A stretch of 64,000 nucleotides of DNA from Rhodoferax antarcticus ANT.BR (GTDB lineage Bacteria > Pseudomonadota > Gammaproteobacteria > Burkholderiales > Burkholderiaceae_C): the NCBI RefSeq assembly GCF_001938565.1, contig NZ_MSYM01000007.1, positions 62,001 to 126,000 of the forward strand, written 5' to 3'. A program made the translations under genes and the position numbers. The notes below the pieces were generated by a model. It worked only from the letters and a program-made list of their open reading frames with translations, was not told the DNA's origin and did not search any database. Shown here piece by piece: positions 40,844-49,138 of the stretch. How positions within the stretch are numbered: the stretch's first letter is position 1; each line of letters starts with the position of its first letter.

Positions 40844-42481
40844 GTGGCGAAAATACAGGTCTTTTCCGCCTTCTTTGCCGTTCGCCAAAGCCCCATGCCC
40901 GCCCTCGCCGTCTTCCTTTTTGTCACCCTGCCCTGGCTGAACCCGTTTACACCGGGGCCGGTGGCGCAGGTGGGGCCCCTGCTGTTTGCCTGGGTGTGCG
41001 CGGCCGGGGTGTTGCTGGCTTTCGCGTTTGACCGGCAGCGCGGTGAAAACCCGCAAATAGTCAGCGCTCTGACTGCGGCTTGGGCAGTGGCGGCGTGTTT
41101 GAGTGCCTTGGTGGGGTTGGCGCAATACTTTGGCGCCGCCAGTGCATTCGGTGTGTGGGTGAATCACACCGGGGTGGGCGAGGCGTTTGGCAACCTGCGC
41201 CAGCGTAATCAGTTTGCCACGCTGCAAAACATCGGTCTGTTCGCGTTGGTCTGGCTGGCGGCCCCGGCCTTAGCCGTCGGGGCGCGGCACTCGGCGGCGG
41301 GTGAACGCGCTTTTCCTTGGCAGTCGCTGCGCTCGCCCGCGCTGCTGCTTGGCGCGGCGCTGCTGGGCGCGGGCAATGCGGCGTCCTCATCTCGCACTGG
41401 CTTGTTGCAACTGTTTTTGGTGTGGCTACTGGTGTGGGGCTGGCAACGCACGGCTGGGCGCAATGCGGCGCAGCCGCGCTGGAGGCTGACGGTGAGACTG
41501 GCGGTGGTTCTGACGACGCTGTTGGCTTTTGCCCTGGCCACGTTCGCGCTGCCTTGGCTGGCCGGGCTGGACCCGTTGGGCAGCGGCGCCTGGGCCCGCC
41601 TGCGCGCGGGTGATTCGGCGTGTGCCAGCCGACTGACGCTGTGGGGCAATGTGCTGCATTTGATCGAGCTCAAGCCATGGCTGGGCTGGGGTTGGGGTGA
41701 GTTGGACTATGCCCACTTCGTCACCCTGTATCCGGGCGAGCGGTTTTGCGCCATTCTGGACAACGCGCACAACCTGCCTTTGCACCTGGCGGTGGAACTG
41801 GGTTTGCCTGCGGCGCTGGCCCTGTGCGGCGGAGCACTGTGGCTGGTCTGGCGCGGCCAGCCCTGGCGTGAGCAGCACCCCACACGCCAGTTGGCGTGGG
41901 GCGTGCTGGCGGTGATTGGGCTGCACAGCCTGCTGGAATACCCGCTTTGGTACGGCCCGTTTCAGATGGCTGCCGTGTTGAGCGTTTGGCTGCTGTGGTG
42001 GGTTCCCCGCCATTCGGCAAGCGCTGGTTCTTATAAGAGTTTTAGGCCTCTAGCCCTTTATTCATATGCGCTGATTGCTTTGATTATCGTAGCGTATTGC
42101 AGCTTTGCCGCCTGGAACTACTACCTGGTCAGCCAGCTCTACTTGCCCGCCAATCAACGTGCCAATGCCTACCGCGAGAACACTTTGCAAAAGGTCAGGT
42201 CAGCCTGGCTGTACCAGGACACAGTGCGTTTTGCCGAGCTGACCACCACGGCCCTGACGGCGGACAACGCGGCCTACCAAAACGCACTGGCCAAAAACAT
42301 GCTGCACTTTTCGCCCGAGGCCAAGGTGGTTGAGGTGCTGCTAAACAGTGCCGTGCTGCTGGGCCGCACCGATGTGGTGACGTTTTATGCGGCGCGGTAT
42401 CGGGCGGCTTTCCCGAAGGATGACGATGGCTGGATGCGCCCGAGTTCAGCGCCAGAGGCTGCTGCTGAGGCACCGCCTTGA
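40844..42481 (+). CDS. Second PglL/Wzy_C-like oligosaccharyltransferase, with a repeat-derived membrane helix
   Basis: This 545-residue protein with about a dozen helices has ligase-like FGNLRQRNQFATLQNIGLFA, ILDNAHNLPLHLAVELGLPA and GLHSLLEYPLWYGPFQMAAV, the same superfamily as the gene at 33423 but diverged from it. It is a candidate pilin or O-antigen glycosyl ligase. At about residues 399-415 the segment FRPLALYSYALIALIIV is encoded by a copy of the 50-bp repeat (42041-42090). The start is GTG 40844; ATG 40895 would still retain the first helix. The array of RAYT pieces ends 90 bases upstream. Confidence 0.85.
   Translation: MAKIQVFSAFFAVRQSPMPALAVFLFVTLPWLNPFTPGPVAQVGPLLFAWVCAAGVLLAFAFDRQRGENPQIVSALTAAWAVAACLSALVGLAQYFGAASAFGVWVNHTGVGEAFGNLRQRNQFATLQNIGLFALVWLAAPALAVGARHSAAGERAFPWQSLRSPALLLGAALLGAGNAASSSRTGLLQLFLVWLLVWGWQRTAGRNAAQPRWRLTVRLAVVLTTLLAFALATFALPWLAGLDPLGSGAWARLRAGDSACASRLTLWGNVLHLIELKPWLGWGWGELDYAHFVTLYPGERFCAILDNAHNLPLHLAVELGLPAALALCGGALWLVWRGQPWREQHPTRQLAWGVLAVIGLHSLLEYPLWYGPFQMAAVLSVWLLWWVPRHSASAGSYKSFRPLALYSYALIALIIVAYCSFAAWNYYLVSQLYLPANQRANAYRENTLQKVRSAWLYQDTVRFAELTTTALTADNAAYQNALAKNMLHFSPEAKVVEVLLNSAVLLGRTDVVTFYAARYRAAFPKDDDGWMRPSSAPEAAAEAPP
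42041..42090 (+). repeat. Interspersed repeat copy inside the second ligase gene
   Basis: AGGCCTCTAGCCCTTTATTC is followed by ATATGCGCTGATTGCTTTG and ATTATCGTAG, in register with the repeat consensus. It is translated in frame as RPLALYSYALIALIIV, forming part of a predicted transmembrane helix. Confidence 0.75.
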
Positions 42482-42490
42482 GCGCACGCA

Positions 42491-43006
42491 TCATCGATCA
42501 AGCACCGCCGGTGCAGCCGGTGCCGCCACAAAACTCCCCGACTTACCGCCATGCTTTTGCAGCAGCTTGCAGTCGGTAAGCGTCATGCCGCGGTCGACCG
42601 CCTTGCACATGTCGTAAATGGTCAGCAGCGCTACTTGCACCGCGGTCAGGGCTTCCATCTCGACACCGGTGGAGCCAACCGTTTCCACCGTTGCAGTGCA
42701 ATAAACGGCGCTAGCCCTTATGGCGTCTGCGTGAAGCACTTCGAACTCAATAGCAACCCGGGTGAGCGCCAGTGGGTGGCACAGCGGGATCAGCTCACTG
42801 GTTTTTTTGGCCGCCATGATGCCGGCCACGCGGGCAATGCCCAGCACATCGCCCTTTTTGGCGCTGCCGGATTCGATCAGCGCCAGCGTAGCGGGCAGCA
42901 TCTCGATGCGCCCACCGGCCACGCCGATGCGGTGGGTGGCGGCCTTGGCGGCCACGTCAACCATGTGGGCTTGGCCCTGGTCGTCAAAATGGGTAAGCGT
43001 GCTCAT
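42491..43006 (-). CDS. moaC: Cyclic pyranopterin monophosphate synthase
   Basis: MoaC converts the 8-oxo-GTP-derived intermediate (with MoaA) to cyclic pyranopterin phosphate in molybdenum-cofactor synthesis. The 171-residue frame carries [37 protein letters not shown] and MCKAVDRGM, the conserved active-site blocks. ATG 43006 matches the family start ([18 protein letters not shown]). A stretch with sequence [12 protein letters not shown] near residue 106 looks longer than usual, and its DNA contains CTAGCCCTTATGG, a perfect 13-base match to the interspersed repeat. No other moa genes are adjacent. Confidence 0.92.
   Translation of the reverse strand: MSTLTHFDDQGQAHMVDVAAKAATHRIGVAGGRIEMLPATLALIESGSAKKGDVLGIARVAGIMAAKKTSELIPLCHPLALTRVAIEFEVLHADAIRASAVYCTATVETVGSTGVEMEALTAVQVALLTIYDMCKAVDRGMTLTDCKLLQKHGGKSGSFVAAPAAPAVLDR
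42708..42760 (+). repeat. Candidate interspersed repeat copy inside moaC
   Basis: ACGGCGCTAGCCCTTATGGC is followed 4 bases later by GCG and ends near CAATAGC, matching the repeat core and tail at roughly the expected distances. The middle is diverged. On the coding (minus) strand it lies within a variable stretch between two conserved MoaC blocks. Confidence 0.45.
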
Positions 43007-43143
43007 GACAAATCGTTTCAAAAAAGGCTGTGCTCTGGCAGGTTCAACCAACCCTCGGGTAAGGCTGGCATCATACGGGCTTGAGTGTGACACCGCCGCG
43101 GCTGCGGCGCTCACCGATGCGCTGGACACCTGAATCAAAACTT

Positions 43144-43201
43144 ATGAAAAATCGGCCTCTGGCCCATATCTTTAAAGGGTTCACTGCTATTACCTGTGTA
43201 G
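43144..43201 (+). repeat. Interspersed repeat copy at the 5' end of the M48 protease gene
   Basis: AAAAATCGGCCTCTGGCCCA, then TATCTTTAAAGGGTTCACTG and CTATTACCTGTGTAG match the consensus in a single register, with substitutions. The gene's ATG directly precedes the repeat, so the first codons are repeat DNA. Confidence 0.75.
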
Positions 43202-44769
43202 TGGCTGGTGGCCTGCTGCCGGGTGCTTTAACAGCGCAAACGCCGTCCGCCAACAGCAGCACCCCTGGTTACCGCAACGCTGGCAACAGCTTGCCCCTGC
43301 TGGGCGACAGCAGTGCGGTGGCCAGTGCAGAAGAACGCCGCCTGGGCGACCGCATTGCCCGCGAGTTGTTTCGCGACCCCGATTACCTAGACGACCCGGT
43401 GCTGGCCGACTATGTGCAAGGCGTCTGGCAGCCGCTGCTGGTGGCAGCCCGCCAGCGCGGCGAGCTCACGCCCGAACTCGACGAGCGTTTTGCCTGGCAG
43501 ATACTGCTAGGGCGCGACCGTACCGTGAACGCGTTTGCACTACCCGGCGGCTACCTGGGCATCAACCTCGGGCTGCTGGGCGTGGTGAGCAGCCGCGATG
43601 AACTGGCCTCGGTGCTGGGTCATGAGCTGAGCCACGTCACCCAGCGGCATATCTCACGCCTTATCGCCAAAGACAGCGCGCAAACGCCGTGGATGATCGG
43701 CGCGATGATTTTGGGCGCGCTGGCGGCCAGCAAAAACCCCGATGCCGGCAACGCCCTGCTGGTGGGTGGGCAAGCGCTGGCGGCGCAAAGTCAGCTGAAT
43801 TTTTCACGCGACATGGAGCGCGAGGCCGACCGCGTTGGCTTTGGCGTGATGACGCAGGCGGGTTTTGAGGCGCAAGGCTTTGTCACCATGTTTGACAAGC
43901 TGCAGCAAGCCGCGCGGCTGAACGACAGCGGCGGCTACGCCTATTTGCGCAGCCACCCGCTGACCACCGAGCGCATCGCCGACATGCAGTCGCGCCTGCC
44001 GCTGGGCGCGCCGCACCCGGTGGCGCGCGCGCCGCTGATGCACCACGCCATGATGGCGACCCGCGCCAAGGTGCTCTCCAACCCTGGTGTGGACGCTTTG
44101 CGCGTCTGGCAGACCCAGGCAGACGATGCCAGTTTGGGCAACGCACCTGCTGCACAACAGGCAGGTATCTTGTATGGCGCAGCGCTGGCCGCCCTGCAGT
44201 TGCGCGACGTGGCGCTGGCGCGGCACAACCTGGCGCGCTTGCAGACGCTGGCAGCAACCGATGCCAAAAGCGCCGAGCCGCTGCGCTGGCTCGATGCCGA
44301 GATCAACCTGGCAGCGCGCGACCTGACGCCTGCGCAGCGCTTTGACCTGGCCACCCGGCTGGGCCTGACAGCCGCCCCAACACCCCCACTGGCCAGCCTG
44401 CGCCGCCCGCAACTGATGCTGCAAACCCAGTTGGCGCTACAGCTCAACCAGCCTGCCCTGTTGAATGCACAAACACAAACGCTGCAAACCTGGCTGACTG
44501 TGCAACCGCAAGACGCGCTAACCTGGCAAGCGCTGGCGCGCCTCTACGCAGCCCAAAACCAAACCTTGCGCGCCCTGCGCGCCGACGCCGAGGCGCAAGC
44601 CGCCCGGCTGGATTACACCGGCGCGCTGGACCGCCTGCGCGCCGCGCAAGACATGATGCGTGCGAGTGAAGTAGGGGGGAGTGTGGCCGACCATATTGAC
44701 GCGTCGATCATCGACACGCGCCAGCGCCAGATCGAGGCGCTGGTCAAGCAGCAGGTACTCAGTCCTTGA
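43144..44769 (+). CDS. M48-family metalloprotease with TPR-like C-terminus (BepA/YfgC-like)
   Basis: This 541-residue periplasmic protease has a signal peptide (hydrophobic FTAITCVVAGGLLPGAL, cleavage probably after LTAQ or nearby). The zinc motif HELSH is at residues 160-164 and the third ligand Glu227 in MEREADRVG. The C-terminal half (from about residue 300) is Ala/Leu/Gln-rich with tetratricopeptide-like helices. BepA-like proteins assist and degrade outer-membrane beta-barrel proteins. The first 57 bases of the gene coincide with a copy of the 50-bp repeat, so the n-region and start of the signal peptide seem to derive from it. The frame is open upstream, but ATG 43144 is best. Confidence 0.9.
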   Translation: MKNRPLAHIFKGFTAITCVVAGGLLPGALTAQTPSANSSTPGYRNAGNSLPLLGDSSAVASAEERRLGDRIARELFRDPDYLDDPVLADYVQGVWQPLLVAARQRGELTPELDERFAWQILLGRDRTVNAFALPGGYLGINLGLLGVVSSRDELASVLGHELSHVTQRHISRLIAKDSAQTPWMIGAMILGALAASKNPDAGNALLVGGQALAAQSQLNFSRDMEREADRVGFGVMTQAGFEAQGFVTMFDKLQQAARLNDSGGYAYLRSHPLTTERIADMQSRLPLGAPHPVARAPLMHHAMMATRAKVLSNPGVDALRVWQTQADDASLGNAPAAQQAGILYGAALAALQLRDVALARHNLARLQTLAATDAKSAEPLRWLDAEINLAARDLTPAQRFDLATRLGLTAAPTPPLASLRRPQLMLQTQLALQLNQPALLNAQTQTLQTWLTVQPQDALTWQALARLYAAQNQTLRALRADAEAQAARLDYTGALDRLRAAQDMMRASEVGGSVADHIDASIIDTRQRQIEALVKQQVLSP

Positions 44770-45097
44770 GGGCGGTGTCAATCACCAACCCCAGGCCCGA
44801 ATAAATCAGCGAGCCCAGCAGCGCCGCGCCAAAGCCTTGCACATAAAAGCCGCTCAGCACACCGGAGGCGGCCCAGAACATCAGTGCGTTGATGACAAAC
44901 AAAAATAGCCCCAGCGTGATCACTGTCACTGGCAGCGTCAGCAGCACCAGCAGCGGGCGCAGCACCATGTTGAAAAGCCCGATGACAAGGGCGGCCAGCA
45001 GGGCTGAGCCAAAGCTGCCCACCACGACGCCAGGGTAGATGTAGGCAACAGCCAGCAGGGCAACTGCACTGAGCAGCCATTTGAGGATAAGTTTCAT
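44759..45097 (-). CDS. Phage_holin_4_2 / YvlD-like small membrane protein
   Basis: This 112-residue protein with four hydrophobic helices (KLILKWLLSAVALLAVAYIY; ALLAALVIGLFNMVLRPLLV; VITLGLFLFVINALMFW; ALLGSLIYSGLGLVID) matches the PF04020 family. Although the family name mentions phage holins, such genes are ordinary chromosomal residents of unknown function, and no phage genes surround this one. Its 3' end overlaps the M48 gene by 11 bases in the convergent direction. Confidence 0.88.
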   Translation of the reverse strand: MKLILKWLLSAVALLAVAYIYPGVVVGSFGSALLAALVIGLFNMVLRPLLVLLTLPVTVITLGLFLFVINALMFWAASGVLSGFYVQGFGAALLGSLIYSGLGLVIDTALKD

Positions 45098-45106
45098 GCG
45101 TCTAGC

Positions 45107-45826
45107 TTAACCCCCCAGTTGATGGCTGGCCTGCGCCCCGCTCTTTTTCCACCAGCCAGCGATCAGCACGCCGCCAATCACCACAAAATGCACCACCCAG
45201 CGCGCTACCGCCTGCAGCGGCTCTGACGTCACATCGCCATGAAAAGCGCCGAAGATGCCTTTCAGCAACGGGTCACTGACGATCATCTTGGCGGCCGTCA
45301 AGGCCAGCACAGCGCCGCCAATCTGCAAGACAAGGGGAAAGCGTTTGACCAATTTCAGCACCAAGGCACTGCCAAACACCACAATCGGCACGCTCAACAA
45401 CAGTCCAATGATGAGCAGGCTAAGCGAGCCATGTGCTGCCCCGGCAATGCCCAGCACGTTACCCATGCCCATTAGTGCATTGGCCACAATGATGGTGTTC
45501 ATGGCACCCCGAAAGGTATGCGCCACCGGGTCGCCGGACGCTTCGGTGGCATCGTCGGCCAGCAGTTGGTAAGCCACCCAGACTAGGCCCACGCCGCCCA
45601 TCAGCATCAAACCCGGAATTTCCAGCAGCCAGACCACGCCCAGCGCCATCGCCAGGCGCACCGCAATCGCGCCCACCGTGCCCCAGACAATGGTCCGGGT
45701 TTTCAGGTGGCTGGGCATATTACGCGCGGCCAGCGCAATCACGATGGCGTTGTCACCGGCGAGCACCAGGTTAATCACCACAATGACCAGCAAGGCCGAC
45801 CACCACTGCGAAGTAAATAGTTCCAT
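45107..45826 (-). CDS. TerC/YjbE family integral membrane protein
   Basis: This 239-residue protein with about seven helices carries the TerC hallmark VINLVLAGDNAIVIALAARN (buried Asp/Asn), plus VWVAYQLLADD and IIVANALMGMGNVLGIAG. TerC-type proteins are linked to metal (manganese, calcium) export and tellurium resistance; YjbE-like members respond to manganese. ATG 45826 gives the usual MELFTSQWWSALLVIV start. No yybP-ykoY riboswitch-like sequence was recognised upstream. It lies 9 bases upstream of the holin-like gene on the same strand. Confidence 0.88.
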   Translation of the reverse strand: MELFTSQWWSALLVIVVINLVLAGDNAIVIALAARNMPSHLKTRTIVWGTVGAIAVRLAMALGVVWLLEIPGLMLMGGVGLVWVAYQLLADDATEASGDPVAHTFRGAMNTIIVANALMGMGNVLGIAGAAHGSLSLLIIGLLLSVPIVVFGSALVLKLVKRFPLVLQIGGAVLALTAAKMIVSDPLLKGIFGAFHGDVTSEPLQAVARWVVHFVVIGGVLIAGWWKKSGAQASHQLGG

Positions 45827-45916
45827 AAGCGTTATTGAGTCAATCCAGTGAAGCTGCGTTACACAGTTGCGAACCAATCGCATTGAACCACGTCAACGCC
45901 GCGCCTGGGCAAGGCC

Positions 45917-45961
45917 AAAAAAAACGCCACCCGGGGAGCACCAGGCTGCCCGCAGTGGCGT
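45917..45961 (-). terminator. Intrinsic terminator of the FabG-like gene
   Basis: On the minus strand ACGCCAC...GTGGCGT forms a 7-bp stem (arms 45955-45961 and 45924-45930) with a 24-base loop that can fold further, followed by TTTTTTT. It lies 20 bases after the stop of the FabG-like gene and ends that transcript before terC. Confidence 0.75.
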
Positions 45962-45980
45962 CAGACGCAAGTCCTGCCAA

Positions 45981-46727
45981 TTACAGCGAGATACCGCCCG
46001 AGACTTCGATGCATTCGCCGTTGATGTAGCTGGCTTCGTCGCTGGCCAGGAAGGCGTAGATGTTGGCGATTTCTTCAGGCTTGCCAAGGCGGCGCATGTG
46101 CACTTTGGCGCTCAAGTCAGCCAGCACTTTCTCAGGCATGGCGGCCACCATCGGCGTGGAGATAAAGCCCGGTGCCACGGCGTTGATACGCACACCCTTG
46201 GGGCCCATCTCGCGCGCCCAGGTTTTGGTGAAGCCAATCACGCCAAACTTGGTGGCGGCGTAGTTGGTTTGGCCAAAGTTGCCATACAAACCCACGATCG
46301 AGCTGGCGTTCAAAATCACGCCGCTGCCTTGGGCAACCATACCGTCTGCCACCGCCTGTGTGCAATGAAACACGCCGCGCAGGTTCACGTCAATAACCTT
46401 GTCAAACTGATCAATGGTCATTTTCTTCAGGCTGGAATCCATGGTGATACCGGCGTTGTTGACCAGCACGTCAATGCGGCCAAATTTTTCCTTGACCTTG
46501 GCCACCACATCGTCAACCACCGCGCGGTCGGTCACGTCCATCACAAAACCTTCAGCGGTAGCGCCCGCCGCGCGGCATTGCGCCACAGCCTCGTCCACAC
46601 TTTCTTGCTTGACATCGCAAACAATCACGGTAGCGCCCTCTTGCGCAAACTTCAGCGCGGTGGCCAGGCCAATGCCTTGGGCTGCGCCGGTGATGATGGA
46701 AACTTTGTTGGTAAGACGTGCCGTCAT
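45981..46727 (-). CDS. FabG-like 3-oxoacyl-ACP / acetoacetyl-CoA reductase
   Basis: This 248-residue classical SDR has the NADP-binding motif [30 protein letters not shown], the catalytic Ser in [10 protein letters not shown] and YxxxK as [13 protein letters not shown]. The C-terminal [15 protein letters not shown] is typical of FabG/PhaB. It might work in fatty-acid synthesis or in polyhydroxybutyrate formation; adjacent genes do not decide. ATG 46727 ([12 protein letters not shown]) was chosen over an ATG 13 codons upstream, which lacks family similarity. A terminator follows. Confidence 0.9.
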   Translation of the reverse strand: MTARLTNKVSIITGAAQGIGLATALKFAQEGATVIVCDVKQESVDEAVAQCRAAGATAEGFVMDVTDRAVVDDVVAKVKEKFGRIDVLVNNAGITMDSSLKKMTIDQFDKVIDVNLRGVFHCTQAVADGMVAQGSGVILNASSIVGLYGNFGQTNYAATKFGVIGFTKTWAREMGPKGVRINAVAPGFISTPMVAAMPEKVLADLSAKVHMRRLGKPEEIANIYAFLASDEASYINGECIEVSGGISL

Positions 46728-46836
46728 GATGATCCCAATATGTTCGTTGATAAAAGCCTTCACCATTTTAGGACAGTGACATTGCGCGAACTTGACGACG
46801 ACTTACCTTGGCAGCTTGGGCACCCGATTTATACAC

Positions 46837-46886
46837 AAATTAGCCTCCAACCCTTATGGATAAAGCGCAAGCAGCTATATTTTAAA
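46837..46886 (+). repeat. Interspersed ~50-bp repeat, copy 5
   Basis: CAAATTAGCCTCCAACCCTT, then ATGGATAAAGCGCAAGCAGC and TATATTTTAAAG. It lies between the FabG-like gene and the 3' end of xth, overlapping the xth stop by 5 bases. Confidence 0.82.
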
Positions 46887-47679
46887 GAGCGTATTCCACA
46901 CTAACCGGCGCGTGGTCAGAAAATTTTTCGCCCTTGTAGATGGCCACCGACTGCGCCTTGGCCGCCCAGGCGGGCGTAGCCAGGTGGTAGTCCAGCCGCC
47001 AGCCGACGTTTTTGGCGTAGGCCTGGCCGCGGTTGCTCCACCAGGTGTAGGCCTCATCCGTGGTGTTGGGGTGCAACTGCCGATACACATCCACCATGCC
47101 GCCATCGCCGAGCAGTTTGGTCATCCAGGCGCGTTCTTCTGGCAGGAAGCCCGAGTTTTTCTGGTTGCTCCGCCAGTTTTTCAGGTCAATAGCCTGGTGG
47201 GCGATGTTGACATCGCTGCATACGATGAACTCACGCTGGCTTTTGAGCTGCTGCAGGTGCGGGTACATCAGGTCTAGAAACCTGTATTTGGCCAACTGCC
47301 GTTCTTCGCCCGAGGAGCCGCTTGGAAAGTAGCAACTGATGATGGAGCGCTTGACCGCGGGCGTGTCAAAACGCAGCTCCAGGTAGCGGCCCTCGGCATC
47401 AAACTCAGCGCTATCAAAGCCAGCAACGACATCACTGGGCTCAAGGCGGCTGTAAACACCCACTCCCGAATAGCCCTTTTTGTCAGCGAGGTGAAAATAC
47501 CCTCGCAAACCCGCCAGGTGCTCAAAGCGGTCGGCCAGGTCGGGGGTCTGCGCTTTGATCTCCTGTACACAAATACAATCTGGCTCAATTTGCCCAAGCC
47601 AGGCCTGCAGACCTTTGCTGGTGGCAGAACGAATACCATTGAGGTTCAAGCTGGTTAATTTAAACAAGGACTTCCCCAT
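46882..47679 (-). CDS. xth: Exodeoxyribonuclease III
   Basis: This 265-residue AP endonuclease/3'-exonuclease of base-excision repair shows the blocks FKLTSLNLNGIRSA, DCICVQEIKAQ (Glu metal ligand), GYSGVGVYSR, FIVCSDVNIAHQAIDL (Asp/Asn) and WRLDYHLAT ... FSDHAPVSV (terminal Asp-His). The ATG (47677-47679) is complementary to and overlaps an ATG of the pyrE frame, so the two genes are tightly divergent. Other possible starts upstream lack family sequence. Confidence 0.93.
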   Translation of the reverse strand: MGKSLFKLTSLNLNGIRSATSKGLQAWLGQIEPDCICVQEIKAQTPDLADRFEHLAGLRGYFHLADKKGYSGVGVYSRLEPSDVVAGFDSAEFDAEGRYLELRFDTPAVKRSIISCYFPSGSSGEERQLAKYRFLDLMYPHLQQLKSQREFIVCSDVNIAHQAIDLKNWRSNQKNSGFLPEERAWMTKLLGDGGMVDVYRQLHPNTTDEAYTWWSNRGQAYAKNVGWRLDYHLATPAWAAKAQSVAIYKGEKFSDHAPVSVEYAL

Positions 47680-47695
47680 GTCAGAGGGTGTTGAG

Positions 47696-48388
47696 ATGAC
47701 AACTCGCCAAGACCCGGCGCAAGACAATCTGGCGCAGGATTTTGTGCAGTTTGCGGTGGCGGGCGGCGTGCTGCGCTTTGGCGAGTTCAAGACCAAAGCG
47801 GGGCGGCTCAGCCCGTATTTTTTCAACGCTGGGCTGTTCGATGACGGCGCCAAGCTGGGCGAACTGGCGCAATTCTATGCGCAGCGTTTGCTCGCCAGCG
47901 GCATCGAATTCGACATGATTTTTGGCCCCGCCTACAAAGGCATTCCCCTGGGCGCGGTGCTGGCAGTGGCGCTGGCCCGCTCTGGCAAGAACGTGCCGTT
48001 TGCCTATAACCGCAAGGAAGCCAAAGACCACGGCGAGGGCGGCACACTGGTGGGCGCCCCCCTGCAAGGTCGGGTATTGATCGTCGACGATGTGATGTCA
48101 GCCGGCACCGCAGTGCGCGAATCAATTGCGCTGATTCAGCGCGCCGGCGCCACCGCCCATGCGGTGGTGATTGCGCTGGACCGCCAAGAAATGGCCACCG
48201 AAAACGGCCAGGACGTGAACCACAGCGCGGTGCAATATGTGCAGCAGCAACTGGGCTTGCAGGTGTGCGCGATTGCCAAATTAAACGATTTGCTGCAATA
48301 CCTTCAGCACCACAGCGTACCCGGCTTGGCCGACGCGCACGAGCGGGTCGCAGCCTACCGCACGCGCTACGGGGTGGACGCGGCATGA
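47696..48388 (+). CDS. pyrE: Orotate phosphoribosyltransferase
   Basis: This enzyme of about 230 residues transfers the ribose-phosphate of PRPP to orotate in pyrimidine synthesis. It has FKTKAGRLSPYFFNAGLFDD (orotate site), FDMIFGPAYKGIPLGAV and the PRPP loop VLIVDDVMSAGTAVRESI. Two starts are possible: ATG 47678, whose first bases overlap the xth start codon on the other strand, or ATG 47696, which has AGAGGG 8 bases upstream and is preferred. It overlaps the following DUF4124 gene by ATGA. Confidence 0.93.
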   Translation: MTTRQDPAQDNLAQDFVQFAVAGGVLRFGEFKTKAGRLSPYFFNAGLFDDGAKLGELAQFYAQRLLASGIEFDMIFGPAYKGIPLGAVLAVALARSGKNVPFAYNRKEAKDHGEGGTLVGAPLQGRVLIVDDVMSAGTAVRESIALIQRAGATAHAVVIALDRQEMATENGQDVNHSAVQYVQQQLGLQVCAIAKLNDLLQYLQHHSVPGLADAHERVAAYRTRYGVDAA

Positions 48389-49113
48389 CACACTATGCCA
48401 CCTCACAGGGTTTGATGCGCCAGACTGCGATGACGGCCGCTGTGCTGTCGCTGGGCCTATTGATGCCACCGGCCCACCGCAGCGCCCAAGCGCAAGCCCA
48501 AGCACAGCTGCCCACCCCGGAGATTTACACCTGCACTGACGCCCGGGGGCGCAGGCTGACCTCGGACCGGCCCATTCCCGAATGCCGCGACCGTGAGCAA
48601 AAAATACTCAACCCCAGCGGCACCGTGAAAACCCACGTCGGGCCCACGCTGACCAGCATGGAGCGCCGCGATATCGAGGCCAAAGCCAAGGCGGAGCAGG
48701 CGCAGCAAGCCATACTAGAAGAAGAAAAGCGCCGTGACCGCGCCCTGCTGATGCGCTACCCCGCCCCTGCAGTGCACCAACAAGAGAGGAGCGCCGCGCT
48801 AAGCCATGTCAGCCGGGTCAAGCAGACCGCACTTACCCAGGTTACCGACCTGTTGACGCAAAAAACCAAGCTGCTGGCTGAGTTGGATTTTTACGAGAAA
48901 GACCCCAGCAAAGCACCGCGAAAGCTCAAGCGCCAGATTGATGAGGTTAACCAGACGCTGGCTGCGCAAGGACGCTTCATGGCAGACAAAGACGCTGAGG
49001 CCACCCGCGTGAACGCCCGCTTTGATGCCGAGCAGGCGCGCCTCGAACCGCTTTGGCGCATGGCTTTACCCGCCGCAGCCAGCTCAGCCGCTGCGCCAGC
49101 CAAGCCGAACTAA
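48385..49113 (+). CDS. DUF4124 domain-containing exported protein
   Basis: This protein of about 242 residues begins with a signal-peptide-like segment (AMTAAVLSLGLLMPPAHRSAQAQ). It has a DUF4124 domain (PEIYTCTDARGRRLTSDRPI, then PECRDREQKIL) where the two Cys may pair. Then comes a long charged, probably coiled-coil region (ERRDIEAKAKAEQAQQAILE; later LTQKTKLLAELDFYEKD). Function is unknown. It overlaps pyrE by 4 bases and is probably in the same transcript. It is convergent with gatB 25 bases away. Confidence 0.85.
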   Translation: MTHYATSQGLMRQTAMTAAVLSLGLLMPPAHRSAQAQAQAQLPTPEIYTCTDARGRRLTSDRPIPECRDREQKILNPSGTVKTHVGPTLTSMERRDIEAKAKAEQAQQAILEEEKRRDRALLMRYPAPAVHQQERSAALSHVSRVKQTALTQVTDLLTQKTKLLAELDFYEKDPSKAPRKLKRQIDEVNQTLAAQGRFMADKDAEATRVNARFDAEQARLEPLWRMALPAAASSAAAPAKPN

Positions 49114-49138
49114 CCCGGCTTGACTCGGCCAGCGGCGA

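Noticed and set aside
38999..45097. Gp49-like toxin and holin-family membrane protein as signs of a prophage
   Set aside because: Both are free-standing chromosomal families. No phage structural, integrase, portal or terminase genes and no attachment-site duplications were found.
45827..45916. Possible yybP-ykoY manganese riboswitch upstream of the TerC-family gene
   Set aside because: The conserved GAGUAG and CCGxxGGG-type parts were not found in the leader; only the terminator of the upstream gene was seen.
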